Numbered from the stretch's first letter, positions 41,185 through 51,490 are shown. The stretch: 64,000 bases of DNA from Paenibacillus brevis (GCF_018919145.1 NZ_JAHLQJ010000001.1:62001-126000); one strand, 5' to 3'. The notes: generated by a model not told the origin, from the sequence alone. Program-made: numbers and translations.

Positions 41185-41772
41185 ATGCAGATTGATCGTA
41201 TTGTTCAGTTCCATAAGACGATCGGCGATATTACCCGTGTACGCATAGTTGCTCTGCTAAGAAGCGGTCCCCTTCACGGCCAGGCACTGGCCGGAAAGCT
41301 GGGGGTATCCCCTCCAACGATTACTCATCATATGACTAAATTAAGGGAGGCGGACCTCATATACGAACGCAGAGAGAAGAATACGATTTATTTCTATCTG
41401 AATGAGAAGAGCCTGAATCAACAAGCGGAAGCGATACTGAGCATCGGGGGCGGCGGGTCGGACTCATCTTCCCGGGAGCCCGCCGGAGACCTGGCCCTGC
41501 AGAAACAGACGGTCATCAAGAATTTCTTTACCAAGGAAGGCAGGCTCAAGCATTTGCCGGCACAGCAGAAGAAGAAGCGGATCGTGCTCGAGCATCTGGT
41601 CGAGGGCTTGAAGCCCAACACGAAGTATGCAGAGAAAGAGATTAATGAGTACATCAAGCAGTATCACGAGGACTATGCGACGATTCGGCGCGAATTTATT
41701 ATGCATCAATACATGTACCGGGAGAATGGAATTTATGAGTTGAACCCTCGGGAAATCTGGGAGAAGCCTTAA
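41185..41772 (+). CDS. ArsR-type HTH regulator with DUF2087 domain
   Basis: 195 aa. Winged helix at 5-85 (TRVRIVALLRSGPLHGQALAGKLGVSPPTITHHMTKL), polar linker, then DUF2087 (FFTKEGRLKHLPAQQKKKRIVLEHLVE, YAEKEINEYIKQYHEDYATIRREFI). Likely controls itself and the MFS gene 85 bp downstream. Start has AAGGAGGG. A-T-rich dyads just upstream may be its operator. Confidence 0.88.
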   Translation: MQIDRIVQFHKTIGDITRVRIVALLRSGPLHGQALAGKLGVSPPTITHHMTKLREADLIYERREKNTIYFYLNEKSLNQQAEAILSIGGGGSDSSSREPAGDLALQKQTVIKNFFTKEGRLKHLPAQQKKKRIVLEHLVEGLKPNTKYAEKEINEYIKQYHEDYATIRREFIMHQYMYRENGIYELNPREIWEKP

Positions 41773-41857
41773 CGGCCTCCCTATTTTTTTAATACAACGA
41801 TTAGATATCCATCAAATTAGACACTCAATTAAAGATACTTGTGTAAAAGGAGTTATT

Positions 41858-43111
41858 ATGCTTATTCGAAAAGGACTACTTCACCAAGAGAGAGATTATG
41901 CAAGATTATTCGGGGCTGGAATCGTGAACGGAATTGGTGATCGCTTTAGCCAGGTGGCTGTGCTGGGGCTACTACTGTCATTAACCGGCTCTGGGCTTGC
42001 CGTAGGAATCGCGTTTGCACTTCGGCTTGTTCCTTATCTGATCTTTGCACCGATTGGCGGCTGGTTAGCAGACCGTTTCCCCAAGAAGCAATTAATGGTT
42101 GCAACAGACCTCATCAGGACAGTCTTTGCCCTGCTTCCGTTATTTGTTAAGGACGTTGGTGACATCTGGATCATCTGGTTATCCATGTTTCTGCTGTCTG
42201 CCGGAGAAGCGCTCTATGTCCCAGCCCGGATGTCAGCAATCCCGCTTCTGGTAAGAAAGGAGCATCTCCTGAAAATCAACAGCCTGGAAGAGGTAATGAC
42301 CGGCTTTATTTTGATTTTCGGTTCAGTAACCGGGGGTGCCGTGGCGGTCTGGTTCGGTTCGGGGGCCTCATTCCTGTGCAATGCCGTATCTTTCCTGATA
42401 TCCGCACTGCTGCTGGCGAAGCTGCCTCAGCTATCCAAGACTGCGCAGCATGACGAGCATAAGCAGCCGCAATCAGGCTCCCTGAATCATTCACAATCAG
42501 AGCCGATAGCACGCAGACAAGGATGGGCTGAATTCAAGTCATTGCTTGCCGCCTCTCCCTACCTGCGACTCATGCTCTTTATTTATGCGGTATGGCCGAT
42601 CGGTGACGGGATCTTTAATATTTTGCTCAGCATATATGCCACAGAAGTGTTCCATGCTGGCGATTTCGGAATCGGGCTAATGTACGGAGCGCTAGGCATC
42701 GGGCTTATCGCCGGTTCAAGCTTGACCGGAAGATTCGTCGGTCGGCTTCGGATCGCCGCAATCCTCACACTGCTCGCCGAAGGAATATGCCATATCCTCG
42801 TCAGCCAGAGCGGTTCTATGCTGATTGCCGCCGGACTTATGGTACTGACAGCTGCCATCTCCAGTATCGGAGGAGCCTGCAACCAGACCCTTCTGATGAA
42901 TACCGTACCCGAGTACCTAAGAGGAAGATTCATGGGCATACTCGGTTCCATGCAAAACACGATCATGGGAATCTCCATGTTCTTGAGCGGATTTCTGCTG
43001 GAAGTCCTTGCCCCGAGAATGCTTGGACTGGCTGGCGGCATACTCCTCATGACGATGGGCACTTGCTTTACTGCCGTCTACCTGCTCTTCCGTCCCCGTC
43101 TACAGGCATGA
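41858..43111 (+). CDS. MFS transporter (drug/macrolide efflux-like)
   Basis: 417 aa, twelve predicted helices with a polar central loop around 195-225. GWLADRFPKKQLMVATDLIRT is the loop-2 motif of the MefA/EntS-type MFS group. Probably exports a drug or siderophore-like compound; substrate unknown. Paired with the ArsR/DUF2087 regulator. AGGAG precedes ATG 41858. Confidence 0.88.
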   Translation: MLIRKGLLHQERDYARLFGAGIVNGIGDRFSQVAVLGLLLSLTGSGLAVGIAFALRLVPYLIFAPIGGWLADRFPKKQLMVATDLIRTVFALLPLFVKDVGDIWIIWLSMFLLSAGEALYVPARMSAIPLLVRKEHLLKINSLEEVMTGFILIFGSVTGGAVAVWFGSGASFLCNAVSFLISALLLAKLPQLSKTAQHDEHKQPQSGSLNHSQSEPIARRQGWAEFKSLLAASPYLRLMLFIYAVWPIGDGIFNILLSIYATEVFHAGDFGIGLMYGALGIGLIAGSSLTGRFVGRLRIAAILTLLAEGICHILVSQSGSMLIAAGLMVLTAAISSIGGACNQTLLMNTVPEYLRGRFMGILGSMQNTIMGISMFLSGFLLEVLAPRMLGLAGGILLMTMGTCFTAVYLLFRPRLQA

Positions 43112-43114
43112 TGC

Positions 43115-43858
43115 CTAATCCTTAAGGAATCCCTTATCCTGCAAATAATGCTTCATATGTGTCCGGGAAGGATGAGCGAGCTTCTCCGCCATTAAGACCG
43201 ACCACGGCGTATCCTTCGCTCCGCCGGTTCTCTCCCGCAGGTACTCCGCCATGACCTCATCATACCGCTCCACAGCGGCCTCCACTTGCTGCGAACAGTA
43301 CTGCTCCCAATGGAGCACCGCTTCCTGCGGCAGCCGCGGCCGCTGTCCGGGATTCTGATCCGGGTAGCCGAGACACATGCCGAATACCGGATAGGCCAGC
43401 TCTGGCAGCCCGAGCAGCTCGGACACCTCCCGACTATGGTTCCGGATGCCGCCAATATAGACAATGCCAAGTCCCATTGATTCCGCAGCTACAGCCGCAT
43501 TCTGTGCGGCAAGCGCAGCATCGACGGTCGCCACAATGAAGTTTTCAGTCGTCTCCTCATAGCTTTGCTTCTCGGGAAGATGACGCTCCGCGGCGCGCTT
43601 CAACCGTGACAGATCGCCGCACCAGACCAGAAATACCGGACACTCTCCGATGTAAGTCTGCCGTCCGCACAGCTCCTTCAGCTTATCCTTTTGCTCAGGG
43701 TCCGTAACTGCAATCACCGTATACGCCTGCACATGACTGGAGCTGGAGGCCATCTGCCCTGCGGCCACAACCGTCTCTACCTGTTCCTTCGTCACCGGTG
43801 CATCCGAATACTTCCGGATCGAGCGATGATTCATCAATAATGAGATTGTATCATTCAT
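43115..43858 (-). CDS. NfrA-type NAD(P)H-dependent FMN nitroreductase
   Basis: 247 aa. HRSIRKYSDAPVTKEQ and MASSSSHVQAYTVIAVT bind FMN. AAESMGLGIVYIGGIRN and GMCLGYPDQNPGQRPRLP are typical of the NfsA/NfrA group. Reduces nitro compounds, quinones or flavin. ATG 43858 (MNDTISLLMNHRS) follows GAAGGGAG. Ends 4 bp from the MFS stop, transcribed toward it. Confidence 0.9.
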   Translation of the reverse strand: MNDTISLLMNHRSIRKYSDAPVTKEQVETVVAAGQMASSSSHVQAYTVIAVTDPEQKDKLKELCGRQTYIGECPVFLVWCGDLSRLKRAAERHLPEKQSYEETTENFIVATVDAALAAQNAAVAAESMGLGIVYIGGIRNHSREVSELLGLPELAYPVFGMCLGYPDQNPGQRPRLPQEAVLHWEQYCSQQVEAAVERYDEVMAEYLRERTGGAKDTPWSVLMAEKLAHPSRTHMKHYLQDKGFLKD

Positions 43859-43921
43859 ATCGGATTCTGCTCCCTTCAATGAACTAATGTATAGGGTGTG
43901 CCGCGTTGAATGTCTTTCCTA

Positions 43922-44488
43922 TTACACTTGATATTGCCGGATGCCCGGCGGTATGTAGCTTTCAATAAAAGCCTCGATTTGCCCGATCGAATCCGAAAAC
44001 AGGATTTTACTCCGGTCTTCCGTGCTCAAGAAGCCTTCATCCACCATTTTGCCGTAAAAGGAATCCACATGATCGTAGTACCCGTTTTTATTATAAAAAA
44101 TACAAGGGTTTTCATTCTGTCCGATTCTCGCCCAAGAGACGCATTCCGTAATCTCCTCCAGCGTGCCGGGACCGCCGGGCAAGGCCAGATACGCCTTGCT
44201 TAAATCCATCATATATTTCTTTCGCTCCGGCATGGAATCTACCACGATCAGCTCTGTCAGATGAGGATGGGCCAGCTCACGGTCGCGAAGGAAGCCCGGA
44301 ATAATTCCAATAACCTCCCCGCCATGACTCAAGACGGTATCCGCCAATATCCCCATTAACCCTGCTCTTCCTCCGCCATAAACCAATACATGTCCCTGAC
44401 GGGCGATCCATTCCCCGATCTCAACCGCCGCCTCCTGATAAACAGGCGAGTTGCCTAAACTTGCTCCGCAATATACCGCTATATTCAT
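43922..44488 (-). CDS. LOG family protein (YvdD-like nucleoside 5'-monophosphate phosphoribohydrolase)
   Basis: 188 aa. The LOG motif PGGPGTLEEITE and the GGGRAGLMG loop are clear. Family enzymes cleave the N-glycosidic bond of (modified) AMP. Rossmann fold, dimer. ATG 44488 (MNIAVYCGASLG). Independent gene; GGAAAGG upstream. Confidence 0.92.
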   Translation of the reverse strand: MNIAVYCGASLGNSPVYQEAAVEIGEWIARQGHVLVYGGGRAGLMGILADTVLSHGGEVIGIIPGFLRDRELAHPHLTELIVVDSMPERKKYMMDLSKAYLALPGGPGTLEEITECVSWARIGQNENPCIFYNKNGYYDHVDSFYGKMVDEGFLSTEDRSKILFSDSIGQIEAFIESYIPPGIRQYQV

Positions 44489-44640
44489 CTATCTGATCCT
44501 GCCTTTCCTGTTTAGTCGCTTAATTATCATAACACAGAACACATGTTTGTCTCTATTCCGAAGTTACCTATTTACAGTAATATACAAAAGTGATATCATT
44601 TAAATATCAAATCAATATCCTACTATAAGGAGTGCTCGTT

Positions 44641-45495
44641 ATGTTAAGAGAAAAAGAGTTGTCCTATTTGAACGGGTTCGCGGGCCTGCTGTTTATCGTT
44701 CTTATCGGCAGCGCAGGGGGCTATCTGATCTCCCTTCAATCCACACTCCCGCTGATTGTCGGAATTATCGCATGTGCGATTGCGCTTATTCTGCTAACCG
44801 GACTTACCGTTGTACAGCCGAACCAGTCCCACGTCCTGACCTTCTTCGGCCGATATCTGGGGGTCATCCGCAAGAGCGGCTTCTATCTGTCGGTTCCATT
44901 TTCCACACGCAAAGCGGTATCGCTCCGCGTTCGCAACTTCAACAGCGCCAAGCTGAAGGTGAATGATGTAAACGGAAATCCGATCGAGATCGCAACGGTC
45001 GTTGTCTTCTCCGTCGTGGACTCGGCAGCCGCCCTGTTCGAGGTAGATGAATACGAAACCTTTGTTGAGATTCAAAGCGAGACGGCCCTGCGTCATGTAG
45101 CCAGCAAATACGCTTACGATCAACCGGACGGCACGGGCTTCTCCTTGCGGGCCAACACCGAAGAGATTGCACTGGAGCTGACCGAGGAGCTGCAAAAGCG
45201 GCTTGAAATTGCCGGCGTAAAGGTCATTGAATCCCGTCTTACCCACCTGGCCTATTCGACAGAGATCGCAAGCGCCATGCTGCAACGCCAACAGGCCGAG
45301 GCAATCATTGCCGCCCGCGAGAAAATTGTCGACGGTGCCGTAACCATGGTACAAATGGCTATCGAGCGCCTGCAAAGCGATAATGTCGTCGAACTGGATG
45401 ACGAGCGCAAAGCAGCTATGATCAACAATCTGCTTGTTGCCGTCGTGGCTGACCGCTCCGCCCAGCCGGTCATTAATACCAGCTCGCTGTACTAA
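44641..45495 (+). CDS. SPFH/band-7 domain membrane protein
   Basis: 284 aa. Two N-terminal membrane helices (about 12-55) are followed by an SPFH domain ([36 protein letters not shown]). A helical region with [20 protein letters not shown] comes last. SPFH proteins scaffold membrane microdomains. AAGGAGTG precedes ATG 44641. Leads a compact three-gene cluster with a small RHH-like protein and an unknown protein. Confidence 0.9.
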   Translation: MLREKELSYLNGFAGLLFIVLIGSAGGYLISLQSTLPLIVGIIACAIALILLTGLTVVQPNQSHVLTFFGRYLGVIRKSGFYLSVPFSTRKAVSLRVRNFNSAKLKVNDVNGNPIEIATVVVFSVVDSAAALFEVDEYETFVEIQSETALRHVASKYAYDQPDGTGFSLRANTEEIALELTEELQKRLEIAGVKVIESRLTHLAYSTEIASAMLQRQQAEAIIAAREKIVDGAVTMVQMAIERLQSDNVVELDDERKAAMINNLLVAVVADRSAQPVINTSSLY

Positions 45496-45509
45496 GGGAC
45501 ATCCAGACG

Positions 45510-45713
45510 ATGCCAGCTAAAAAAAGCTTCCCTTTGCGTCTTGACCCGATGTTGTACGAAGCTTTGGAGCGCTGGGCGGCGGATGAATTCCGAAGCGTGA
45601 ACGGCCATATCGAATATTTGCTGCGGGAGGCTCTGAGAAAAGAGGGACGGCTGCCTTCTCCGAAGCGCGCTCCCGGCAAGGAGGTCAAGGATCATGCAGA
45701 CGAAGACGAGTAA
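45510..45713 (+). CDS. Small Arc/ribbon-helix-helix-like protein linked to SPFH
   Basis: 67 aa. KSFPLRLDPMLYEALERWAADEFRSVNGHIEYLLREAL fits the strand-helix-helix pattern of Arc-type DNA-binding proteins. I recall close relatives beside SPFH genes. It could regulate the cluster or bind the SPFH protein; neither is shown. Starts 15 bp after the SPFH stop and overlaps the next gene by 20 bp. Confidence 0.8.
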   Translation: MPAKKSFPLRLDPMLYEALERWAADEFRSVNGHIEYLLREALRKEGRLPSPKRAPGKEVKDHADEDE

Positions 45714-46299
45714 GAAACTTAATAAGCCTTGGTGGGTATCCAAGGCGACGACTGTGCTGCAGCAATTTGCCCAGATCGGGGGCGGCTCCTTCGTTCCCGC
45801 TTCCTTCAAAAACTGGAAGTACACCGGACAGCATGTACGCATCGAACTGGGACACGGGCGCGGAACATTATATGTTACCTTAAAAGATTCCGGCTCCGAG
45901 TCTTCCCATCTCGTTACAAGTATCCAGTATTCCTTCCAGCCTCGAAGAAAGTTTCAGTTTCATCTGTGCAGGGTCAAGCGGCTGATCTTCATTCCGTTTC
46001 ATTCGGAGCTGAAGGACGCCTCTATGCCGAATTCTGCGATGCAGAAGAGCTTTCACGCCAAGGCTACTCACCCTAGCCTGCTCCGTCAGCTGTTGAAGTT
46101 CGAAGGGCTTCAGGAAGTGCTGGAAAGCAAGCCGGACGCCTATATCTCGCTGAAAACAAAGGATCGCAGACTGCTGTTAACCTTGACGGAAACGAGTAAA
46201 AAGCCGGACGCCGACAGCTTGAATCAAGGAGTACGGCTTATGCGGTATTTTATCGCGGCCCTGGAGGAGCACGGGGTCATTCGGGAGAATCGTCGTTAA
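45694..46299 (+). CDS. Unknown protein, third gene of the SPFH cluster
   Basis: 201 aa, basic. NKPWWVSKATTVLQQFAQIGGGSF, then a beta-rich middle (HVRIELGHGRGTLYVTLKDSG, KFQFHLCRVKRL) and a helical C-terminus. No membrane helix or signal peptide and no family that I recognise. Start ATG 45694 sits inside the RHH-like gene with AAGGAGG upstream, so translation is tightly linked. Confidence 0.7.
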   Translation: MQTKTSKKLNKPWWVSKATTVLQQFAQIGGGSFVPASFKNWKYTGQHVRIELGHGRGTLYVTLKDSGSESSHLVTSIQYSFQPRRKFQFHLCRVKRLIFIPFHSELKDASMPNSAMQKSFHAKATHPSLLRQLLKFEGLQEVLESKPDAYISLKTKDRRLLLTLTETSKKPDADSLNQGVRLMRYFIAALEEHGVIRENRR

Positions 46300-46317
46300 G
46301 AGTCGCTAGACCAAATC

Positions 46318-46361
46318 AAAGCCTTTCCCAGACCGGAATGATTCCGGAAGGGAAAGGCTTT
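46318..46361. terminator. Terminator between SPFH cluster and copA
   Basis: AAAGCCTTTCCC pairs with GGGAAAGGCTTT, with inner arms CCGGAAT/ATTCCGG. Likely serves both converging operons. Confidence 0.8.
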
Positions 46362-46396
46362 GCGTGTTAGTCGGTCCATATTCTAATTACCGCTGC

Positions 46397-48628
46397 CTAC
46401 AGCTTCACTCTCTGCAAGCGAAGCGCGTTGAGAACCACCGATACCGAACTGAGCGCCATAGCCGCTCCAGCCAGCCATGGGGCCAGGAAGCCCGCCGCAG
46501 CAACAGGTATGCCGATGGAATTATAGGCGAGCGCCCAGAACAGATTCTGCTTGATGTTGCGCATCGTGCGCTTGCTCATCAGAATCGCATCCGGCACGCC
46601 TTCCAGGTCGCCCCGCATCAGTGTCACATCTGCGGCCTCCATCGCCACGTCGGTGCCTGTACCGATGGCAATACCGACATCGGCCATGGCGAGGGCAGGC
46701 GCATCGTTGATGCCGTCTCCGACCATCGCGACCTTGCGGCCCTGCTCCTGCAGGCGCTTCACTTCGTCCGCCTTGCCCTCCGGCAGCACCTCGGCCAGCA
46801 CCTCTTCGATACCGACCTCGGCGGCAATCGACTTGGCGGTCCGTTCATTATCACCCGTGATCATGACCACTCGAAGGCCAAGCTCCTTAAGGCGGGCTAC
46901 CGCCTGCCGCGAACTGTCCTTCACCTGGTCGCTCACGGCCAGCATACCGGCGTACTGCCCATCGACGGCCAAGAGCAGTACGGTCTTGCCGGCCTCTTCG
47001 AGGGCCGTCATCCCGTCCAGGGCCGTGCCGGCGTCCACGCCCTCACGCGCCATCAGGCGGCGCGTTCCGGCCAGCACGCGGCGGCCCTCCACTACGGCGG
47101 CGATGCCATGCCCCGGCACCGCCTCGAACGCGGAAGCCTCCGGCAGCTCGTGGCCCCGTGCACGGGCCCCGTCCACCACCGCTTCCGCGAGCGGATGCTC
47201 CGAGCTGCGCTCGGCCGCACCGGCCAGGCGCAGCAGGTCCGCCTCGTTCCAGCCATCGGCGGGAACGACGCTCTCCAGCTCAGGCTGGCCGCGCGTGATC
47301 GTGCCGGTCTTATCCAGCACGATCGTGTCCAGCGCCTGAGCGCTTTCCAGGTGCTCGCCGCCCTTGAACAGGATGCCGTATTCGGCCGCACGGCCCGAAC
47401 CCGCCATGATCGAGGTCGGCGTCGCCAGACCCAATGCGCACGGGCAGGCAATGACGAGCACTGCGATTGCTTTTTCCAGCGCCCCCGCAAAGCTGCCCGG
47501 CTCAACGATAAAGAACCAGACGAGGAACGTTACCAACGCGATCCCGACGACAATCGGCACGAAGATGCCGGAGATGACGTCCGCCACCCGCTGAATTGGC
47601 GCCTTGGAGCCCTGCGCTTCCTCTACGACGCGGATGATCTGGGCCAGTGCGGTCTCGCGGCCCACCTTGGTCGCCCGGATGCGGAGCGAGCCATTCTTGT
47701 TGACGGTAGCGCCGATGACAGCATCGCCCTCCCGCTTCTCTACGGGAATGCTCTCCCCGGTCAGCATCGATTCATCCACCGCCGACGTGCCGAAGACGAC
47801 CTCGCCATCGACCGGGATCTTCTCACCCGGCTTTACAATAATTACGTCCCCGGGTACAACCTCTTCAATCGGCACGCTGATCTCTGCCCCGTCCTTAAGC
47901 ACCAGCGCCGTCTTCGCCTGCAAGCCCATCAAGGTTTTGATCGCTTGGGAGGACCGCCCCTTTGCCAGCACCTCGAACCATTTGCCCAGCAGGATTAACG
48001 TAATTAGCACCGAGCTGGTTTCATAATACAGGTGGGGGGTATGCCCGTGAGGCTGCGACAGGCTGCTTATGCTGAGGTACAGACTGTAAAAATACGCTGC
48101 CGACGTGCCCAACGCAACCAGCACATCCATGTTGGCGCTCTTGTTGCGCAGTGCCTTGTAAGCTCCGATATAAAAGGTTCCTCCGATAAGGAACTGAACC
48201 GGTGTGGCCAGAATGAGCTGGAACCACGGATTCATGAACAGCTCGGGGGTCCAGATAAACGAGGTGAACGAGAAATGCCCGGCCATCGACCACAGGAGCG
48301 GAAAGGACAGTACCGCCGAGACGATCAGCCGAATCTTTTGCTTGCGGATCTCCGCCTTTCTCGCCTCATCCGCGTCCTGCTCGGATTGCTTCAGAGCCGC
48401 CTGATATCCGAGCTGGCTCACCTTCTTCAGGATGTCATCCATCGACACTTGACCGGATGTATATTTAACCTGAGCCGTCTCCAGCGCAAAATTGACATTG
48501 GCCTCCACGCCATCCATCCGGTTCAGGCCTTTCTCGATCCGGTTGGCACAGGCCGCGCAAGTCATCCCTGTAATTTGCAGGGTTGCCGCTTGATCACTGA
48601 CTACAGGATTTGTCTTTGCCGTTTCCAT
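46397..48628 (-). CDS. copA: Copper-exporting P1B-ATPase CopA
   Basis: 743 aa. One N-terminal HMA domain with GMTCAAC (C24/C27), eight membrane helices, the copper motif [22 protein letters not shown] and [10 protein letters not shown]. Pumps Cu(I) out. ATG 48628 lies seven bases after AAGGAAG; the upstream GTG is less likely. A CsoR-type site lies 25-41 bp upstream of the ATG. Codon use in the C-terminal half is markedly GC-rich. Confidence 0.96.
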   Translation of the reverse strand: METAKTNPVVSDQAATLQITGMTCAACANRIEKGLNRMDGVEANVNFALETAQVKYTSGQVSMDDILKKVSQLGYQAALKQSEQDADEARKAEIRKQKIRLIVSAVLSFPLLWSMAGHFSFTSFIWTPELFMNPWFQLILATPVQFLIGGTFYIGAYKALRNKSANMDVLVALGTSAAYFYSLYLSISSLSQPHGHTPHLYYETSSVLITLILLGKWFEVLAKGRSSQAIKTLMGLQAKTALVLKDGAEISVPIEEVVPGDVIIVKPGEKIPVDGEVVFGTSAVDESMLTGESIPVEKREGDAVIGATVNKNGSLRIRATKVGRETALAQIIRVVEEAQGSKAPIQRVADVISGIFVPIVVGIALVTFLVWFFIVEPGSFAGALEKAIAVLVIACPCALGLATPTSIMAGSGRAAEYGILFKGGEHLESAQALDTIVLDKTGTITRGQPELESVVPADGWNEADLLRLAGAAERSSEHPLAEAVVDGARARGHELPEASAFEAVPGHGIAAVVEGRRVLAGTRRLMAREGVDAGTALDGMTALEEAGKTVLLLAVDGQYAGMLAVSDQVKDSSRQAVARLKELGLRVVMITGDNERTAKSIAAEVGIEEVLAEVLPEGKADEVKRLQEQGRKVAMVGDGINDAPALAMADVGIAIGTGTDVAMEAADVTLMRGDLEGVPDAILMSKRTMRNIKQNLFWALAYNSIGIPVAAAGFLAPWLAGAAMALSSVSVVLNALRLQRVKL

Positions 48629-48652
48629 ACCCACACTTCCTTTCGATACTTC

Positions 48653-48669
48653 ATACCCCTAGGGGGTAT
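48653..48669. promoter_or_regulatory. CsoR operator upstream of copA
   Basis: ATACCCCTAGGGGGTAT, the G/C-box palindrome typical of CsoR sites, with one asymmetric base. Implies separate copper control of copA. Confidence 0.85.
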
Positions 48670-48697
48670 ATAGAAGGCGACAGAAATTTCTTTCTGT

Positions 48698-48904
48698 CTA
48701 TTCACTTACCACGTCATAGCCTTGCTCTTCAATAGCTCCTTTGATCGCTTCAACCGTAACCTTATCGGCGTCGTACGCTACCGTAACACTCTTTGCAGCC
48801 AGATCTACCTTCGCTTCAGCTCCAAGCTCTTTTACCGCGCCTTCCACAGACTTTACGCAATGATTACAGGACATTCCCTCTACCTTCAAGGTTACATTCG
48901 ACAT
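48698..48904 (-). CDS. copZ: Copper chaperone CopZ
   Basis: 68 aa. HMA fold with GMSCNHCVKSVEGAVKELG metal site. Carries Cu(I) to CopA. ATG 48904 is nine bases after AGGAGG; ATG 48913 abuts it. Lies between csoR and copA on the same strand. Confidence 0.93.
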   Translation of the reverse strand: MSNVTLKVEGMSCNHCVKSVEGAVKELGAEAKVDLAAKSVTVAYDADKVTVEAIKGAIEEQGYDVVSE

Positions 48905-49101
48905 CTTATTCATCCTCCTAATAGTTTTATAAAGAATTTTTAAAAAGCCCGGTACTCATGCAGGTTCTGCCTGCACTCCGTTCCGTCTTCTTCGGATTCT
49001 CCCAACCTTCCCGGTGCCAAAAGCCTGACTTTTGAACTCGAACTTAAATTATTCATTCTTTAAAACCGTGAATCCAGCCCAGAATTTTAACCCTTTTCCT
49101 G

Positions 49102-49497
49102 CTACTTCATCAACTTCTGAACGGTTAACAACAGTTCATCAACTACTTCTGTCTCTCCCGCCTGAATGCGTTCGACCACACAACTCTTCATGTGTCCCTC
49201 CAAAAGGAGCTTGCCCACACTATTTAAAGCCGATTGAACAGCCGCAATCTGATTGAGCACATCATCGCAATAAGTATCCTTCTCGATCATCCCTTTAATT
49301 CCGCGAATCTGTCCCTCAACCCGATTCAACCTGCTGATCAGATTGCTCTTCACCGCATCGGAGTGGTGACTGTGCCTTGCATGAGCATGCTCAGCAGCCT
49401 CATGAGAACAACATGCTTCCGGCTTGGCAGCTTGATCCTGATGTCCGGCAGCGCCATGATTAGATAGCTTGCTTAACTCTTGTTCATTCACCATCAT
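49102..49497 (-). CDS. csoR: Copper-sensing repressor CsoR
   Basis: 131 aa. The DUF156 core SRLNRVEGQIRGIKGMIEKDTYCDDVLNQIAAVQ and GHMKSC supply the Cu(I) ligands Cys-His-Cys. A His-rich N-terminal tail of about 45 residues with CCSHEAAEHAHARHSHH precedes it and may bind metal. Represses itself and copA through sites at 49579 and 48653. GGAGGAAG upstream. Confidence 0.95.
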   Translation of the reverse strand: MMVNEQELSKLSNHGAAGHQDQAAKPEACCSHEAAEHAHARHSHHSDAVKSNLISRLNRVEGQIRGIKGMIEKDTYCDDVLNQIAAVQSALNSVGKLLLEGHMKSCVVERIQAGETEVVDELLLTVQKLMK

Positions 49498-49570
49498 TCA
49501 CTTCCTCCTCCCCATCCTATTGTCCAGGGAACAACAGTCCGTTCAAATCAAACTTCCTGCCGTTGAGTAC

Positions 49571-49600
49571 ATCATACTATACCCCCAGGGGGTATGTAAA
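49571..49600 (-). promoter_or_regulatory. csoR promoter with CsoR operator in the spacer
   Basis: On minus TTTACA (49600-49595), 18-bp spacer, TATGAT (49576-49571). ATACCCCCAGGGGGTAT (49579-49595), a perfect palindrome apart from the centre, fills the spacer. Confidence 0.85.
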
Positions 49601-49719
49601 GAAACTTTCTTTTCTATTTTTCACACATCCCATTCAATCTATGTATCACACTCGCGCGAGTAAAGAGCACTTAGCTCCCCTCTTTCAGAGCTTGTTTCGA
49701 CGCACGAGCAGGTTACGCA

Positions 49720-49762
49720 TAAAAAATCCGGCAATCCTTCGCCTTGACGAGGGGTTGCCGGA
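49720..49762 (-). terminator. Terminator after the sugar-binding protein gene
   Basis: On minus CCGGCAACCC and GGATTGCCGG pair around a 14-base loop, followed by ATTTTTT. Confidence 0.8.
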
Positions 49763-49783
49763 GAACGTATCTGCTGTCCAGAT

Positions 49784-51490
49784 TTAATCGATAACCTTGC
49801 CTGTAAAAAGCTCAACTCTCGCCTTTACCAGCGCCGTGTATTGCTCTTCCATTTCCCTAGCTCCAACCTTATCCAATTCGGCGAGGAATTCATCATACAC
49901 CTGATCGAACTTGTCCGGTGCTTCCAGGATGGCTGCCGGAATTCTTTTTTGGATAATATCCTGTGCCTTCTGATAGATAACCTGATAATCTCCATCCGTC
50001 GGAACCTGCATATTGTACAAGGCCCCCCACTCCTTGACCGGAAGCTCCTCCTCACTCGGGAACAGATCCTTCCAGGTCGTGGCGTTATAAGCAGCGAGGG
50101 TTTCTTTTTCAACCTCCGAATAACTGGCGATAATCTGCTCCGGGAAATTGGTTGTATAGTAGTTGCCTGTAGCATCCTTCACGCCATCCCCGTAGCGCGG
50201 TCCGAAGATGGTATACAAATCAATCCCAGTCTCCTTGGTAAAAGTGCTGGAATCGTTGACTTTTTTATCGAGCACATCGGCAGGAATGACGCGAACGCCA
50301 TTTTCCACGTTATAGTGCTTTCCTTCGATTCCCCAGTTTCTCAGCACCTGGCCTTCGTCAGACGCCAGCCAGTCAATGAACTTGATCGCACGCACCGGAT
50401 CTTTGCAAGCGGTTGTAATACTGATTCCGTAGCCATCCACCCCGAAAGACTGCATCGCATGGTCCTTGTATTCTTCACTCAGCGTCACCGGAAAGTGCGC
50501 GTAGGTGTACTCGTGTTTGCCCGCGGCTTTCAGTGCATTTTCCGCTTCACCGTATTCCCAATCCACCGAGGTCAGACCCAGGACACGGCCGCTGGCGATT
50601 TTGGCTTTATATTGATCCTCTTTTTGGACAAAGGAATCCTTATCCAGCAATCCGTTATGATACAGCTTATTCAACCAGCGGAAATATTCCCGTTCTACCG
50701 GTCGTTTATAGTGAAGCACCGCTTCATAGGTTTCGGGATCCACATGATATTCGCCATCATTCATGCCATTCGTAGTATTATTGGCTTGATTGGTTACGGT
50801 TATCATCATTTTCCAGCCATCCGCATTCAGCGTGAGAGGAATCGTCGGTTGGCCGTCCGTGGTCGGATACTTCTCCACATAGGCTCTAAGCACGTTCTCA
50901 AAGTCAGCGATCGTTTTGACCTCCGGATAGCCAAGCTCCTTCAGCACGCGATGTTGAATCTGGAAGCCGTTTACGGCATCGAAATATTGCTGTCCGACGC
51001 CGACATTGGTCGGAATGGAGTAGATTGCCTGATCCTCAATACTGTATTTCATGCGGTTCATGTTTTCGCTCATCAGCTTTTTGATATTAGGGGCATGCTC
51101 CTCGATCAGTTCTGTAAGATCGATGATCGCATCACTGTCTACCAGCCTGCCAAGCTCACCTTTTGCAAAAATAAGATCAGGATAATCGCCGCTGGCCGCC
51201 ATCAGGGAAATTTTATCCTGGCCGCCGCCGCTGCCAACATCAAACTCCGCATTCAGAGTGACTCCGGTTTTGGCGGTGATTTCCTTGCCGACTTCATCCT
51301 TCATGTTATTCCAGCTCGGGTTTGCATCAGCACCAAAAAAGGTAAATGAGATCGGACTATTCTCATCTCCGCCGGTTTGATTCCCAGAATTTGAATTTAC
51401 GGTATTATTCCCTGAATTACCGCAGCCTACAGACATGAGCAACATGCCAGCCAGTGCAAAAACTCCAATTTTTTTGTTCAAGCTTCGCAT
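49784..51490 (-). CDS. Extracellular solute-binding lipoprotein (sugar ABC type)
   Basis: 568 aa. Lipobox SVGC near residue 23, then a Gly/Asn linker and a family 1-type solute-binding fold (FTFFGADANPSW, SGDYPDLIFAKGELGRLVD, IKFIDWLASDEGQVLRNWG). Large LplA/YtcQ-like proteins usually bind oligosaccharides. No permease genes flank it, so it may work with a transporter elsewhere. The AraC regulator and GH43 enzyme beside it suggest a xylan or arabinan substrate. Confidence 0.85.
   Translation of the reverse strand: MRSLNKKIGVFALAGMLLMSVGCGNSGNNTVNSNSGNQTGGDENSPISFTFFGADANPSWNNMKDEVGKEITAKTGVTLNAEFDVGSGGGQDKISLMAASGDYPDLIFAKGELGRLVDSDAIIDLTELIEEHAPNIKKLMSENMNRMKYSIEDQAIYSIPTNVGVGQQYFDAVNGFQIQHRVLKELGYPEVKTIADFENVLRAYVEKYPTTDGQPTIPLTLNADGWKMMITVTNQANNTTNGMNDGEYHVDPETYEAVLHYKRPVEREYFRWLNKLYHNGLLDKDSFVQKEDQYKAKIASGRVLGLTSVDWEYGEAENALKAAGKHEYTYAHFPVTLSEEYKDHAMQSFGVDGYGISITTACKDPVRAIKFIDWLASDEGQVLRNWGIEGKHYNVENGVRVIPADVLDKKVNDSSTFTKETGIDLYTIFGPRYGDGVKDATGNYYTTNFPEQIIASYSEVEKETLAAYNATTWKDLFPSEEELPVKEWGALYNMQVPTDGDYQVIYQKAQDIIQKRIPAAILEAPDKFDQVYDEFLAELDKVGAREMEEQYTALVKARVELFTGKVID

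Noticed and set aside
46364..47998. 544-codon open frame opposite copA
   Set aside because: Mirror of a GC-rich conserved gene. The product is Arg/His-rich without any fold or ribosome site; copA on the other strand explains the sequence.
49841..51349. 502-codon open frame opposite the sugar-binding protein gene
   Set aside because: Shadow of a clear lipoprotein gene; composition is not protein-like and no start signal is seen.
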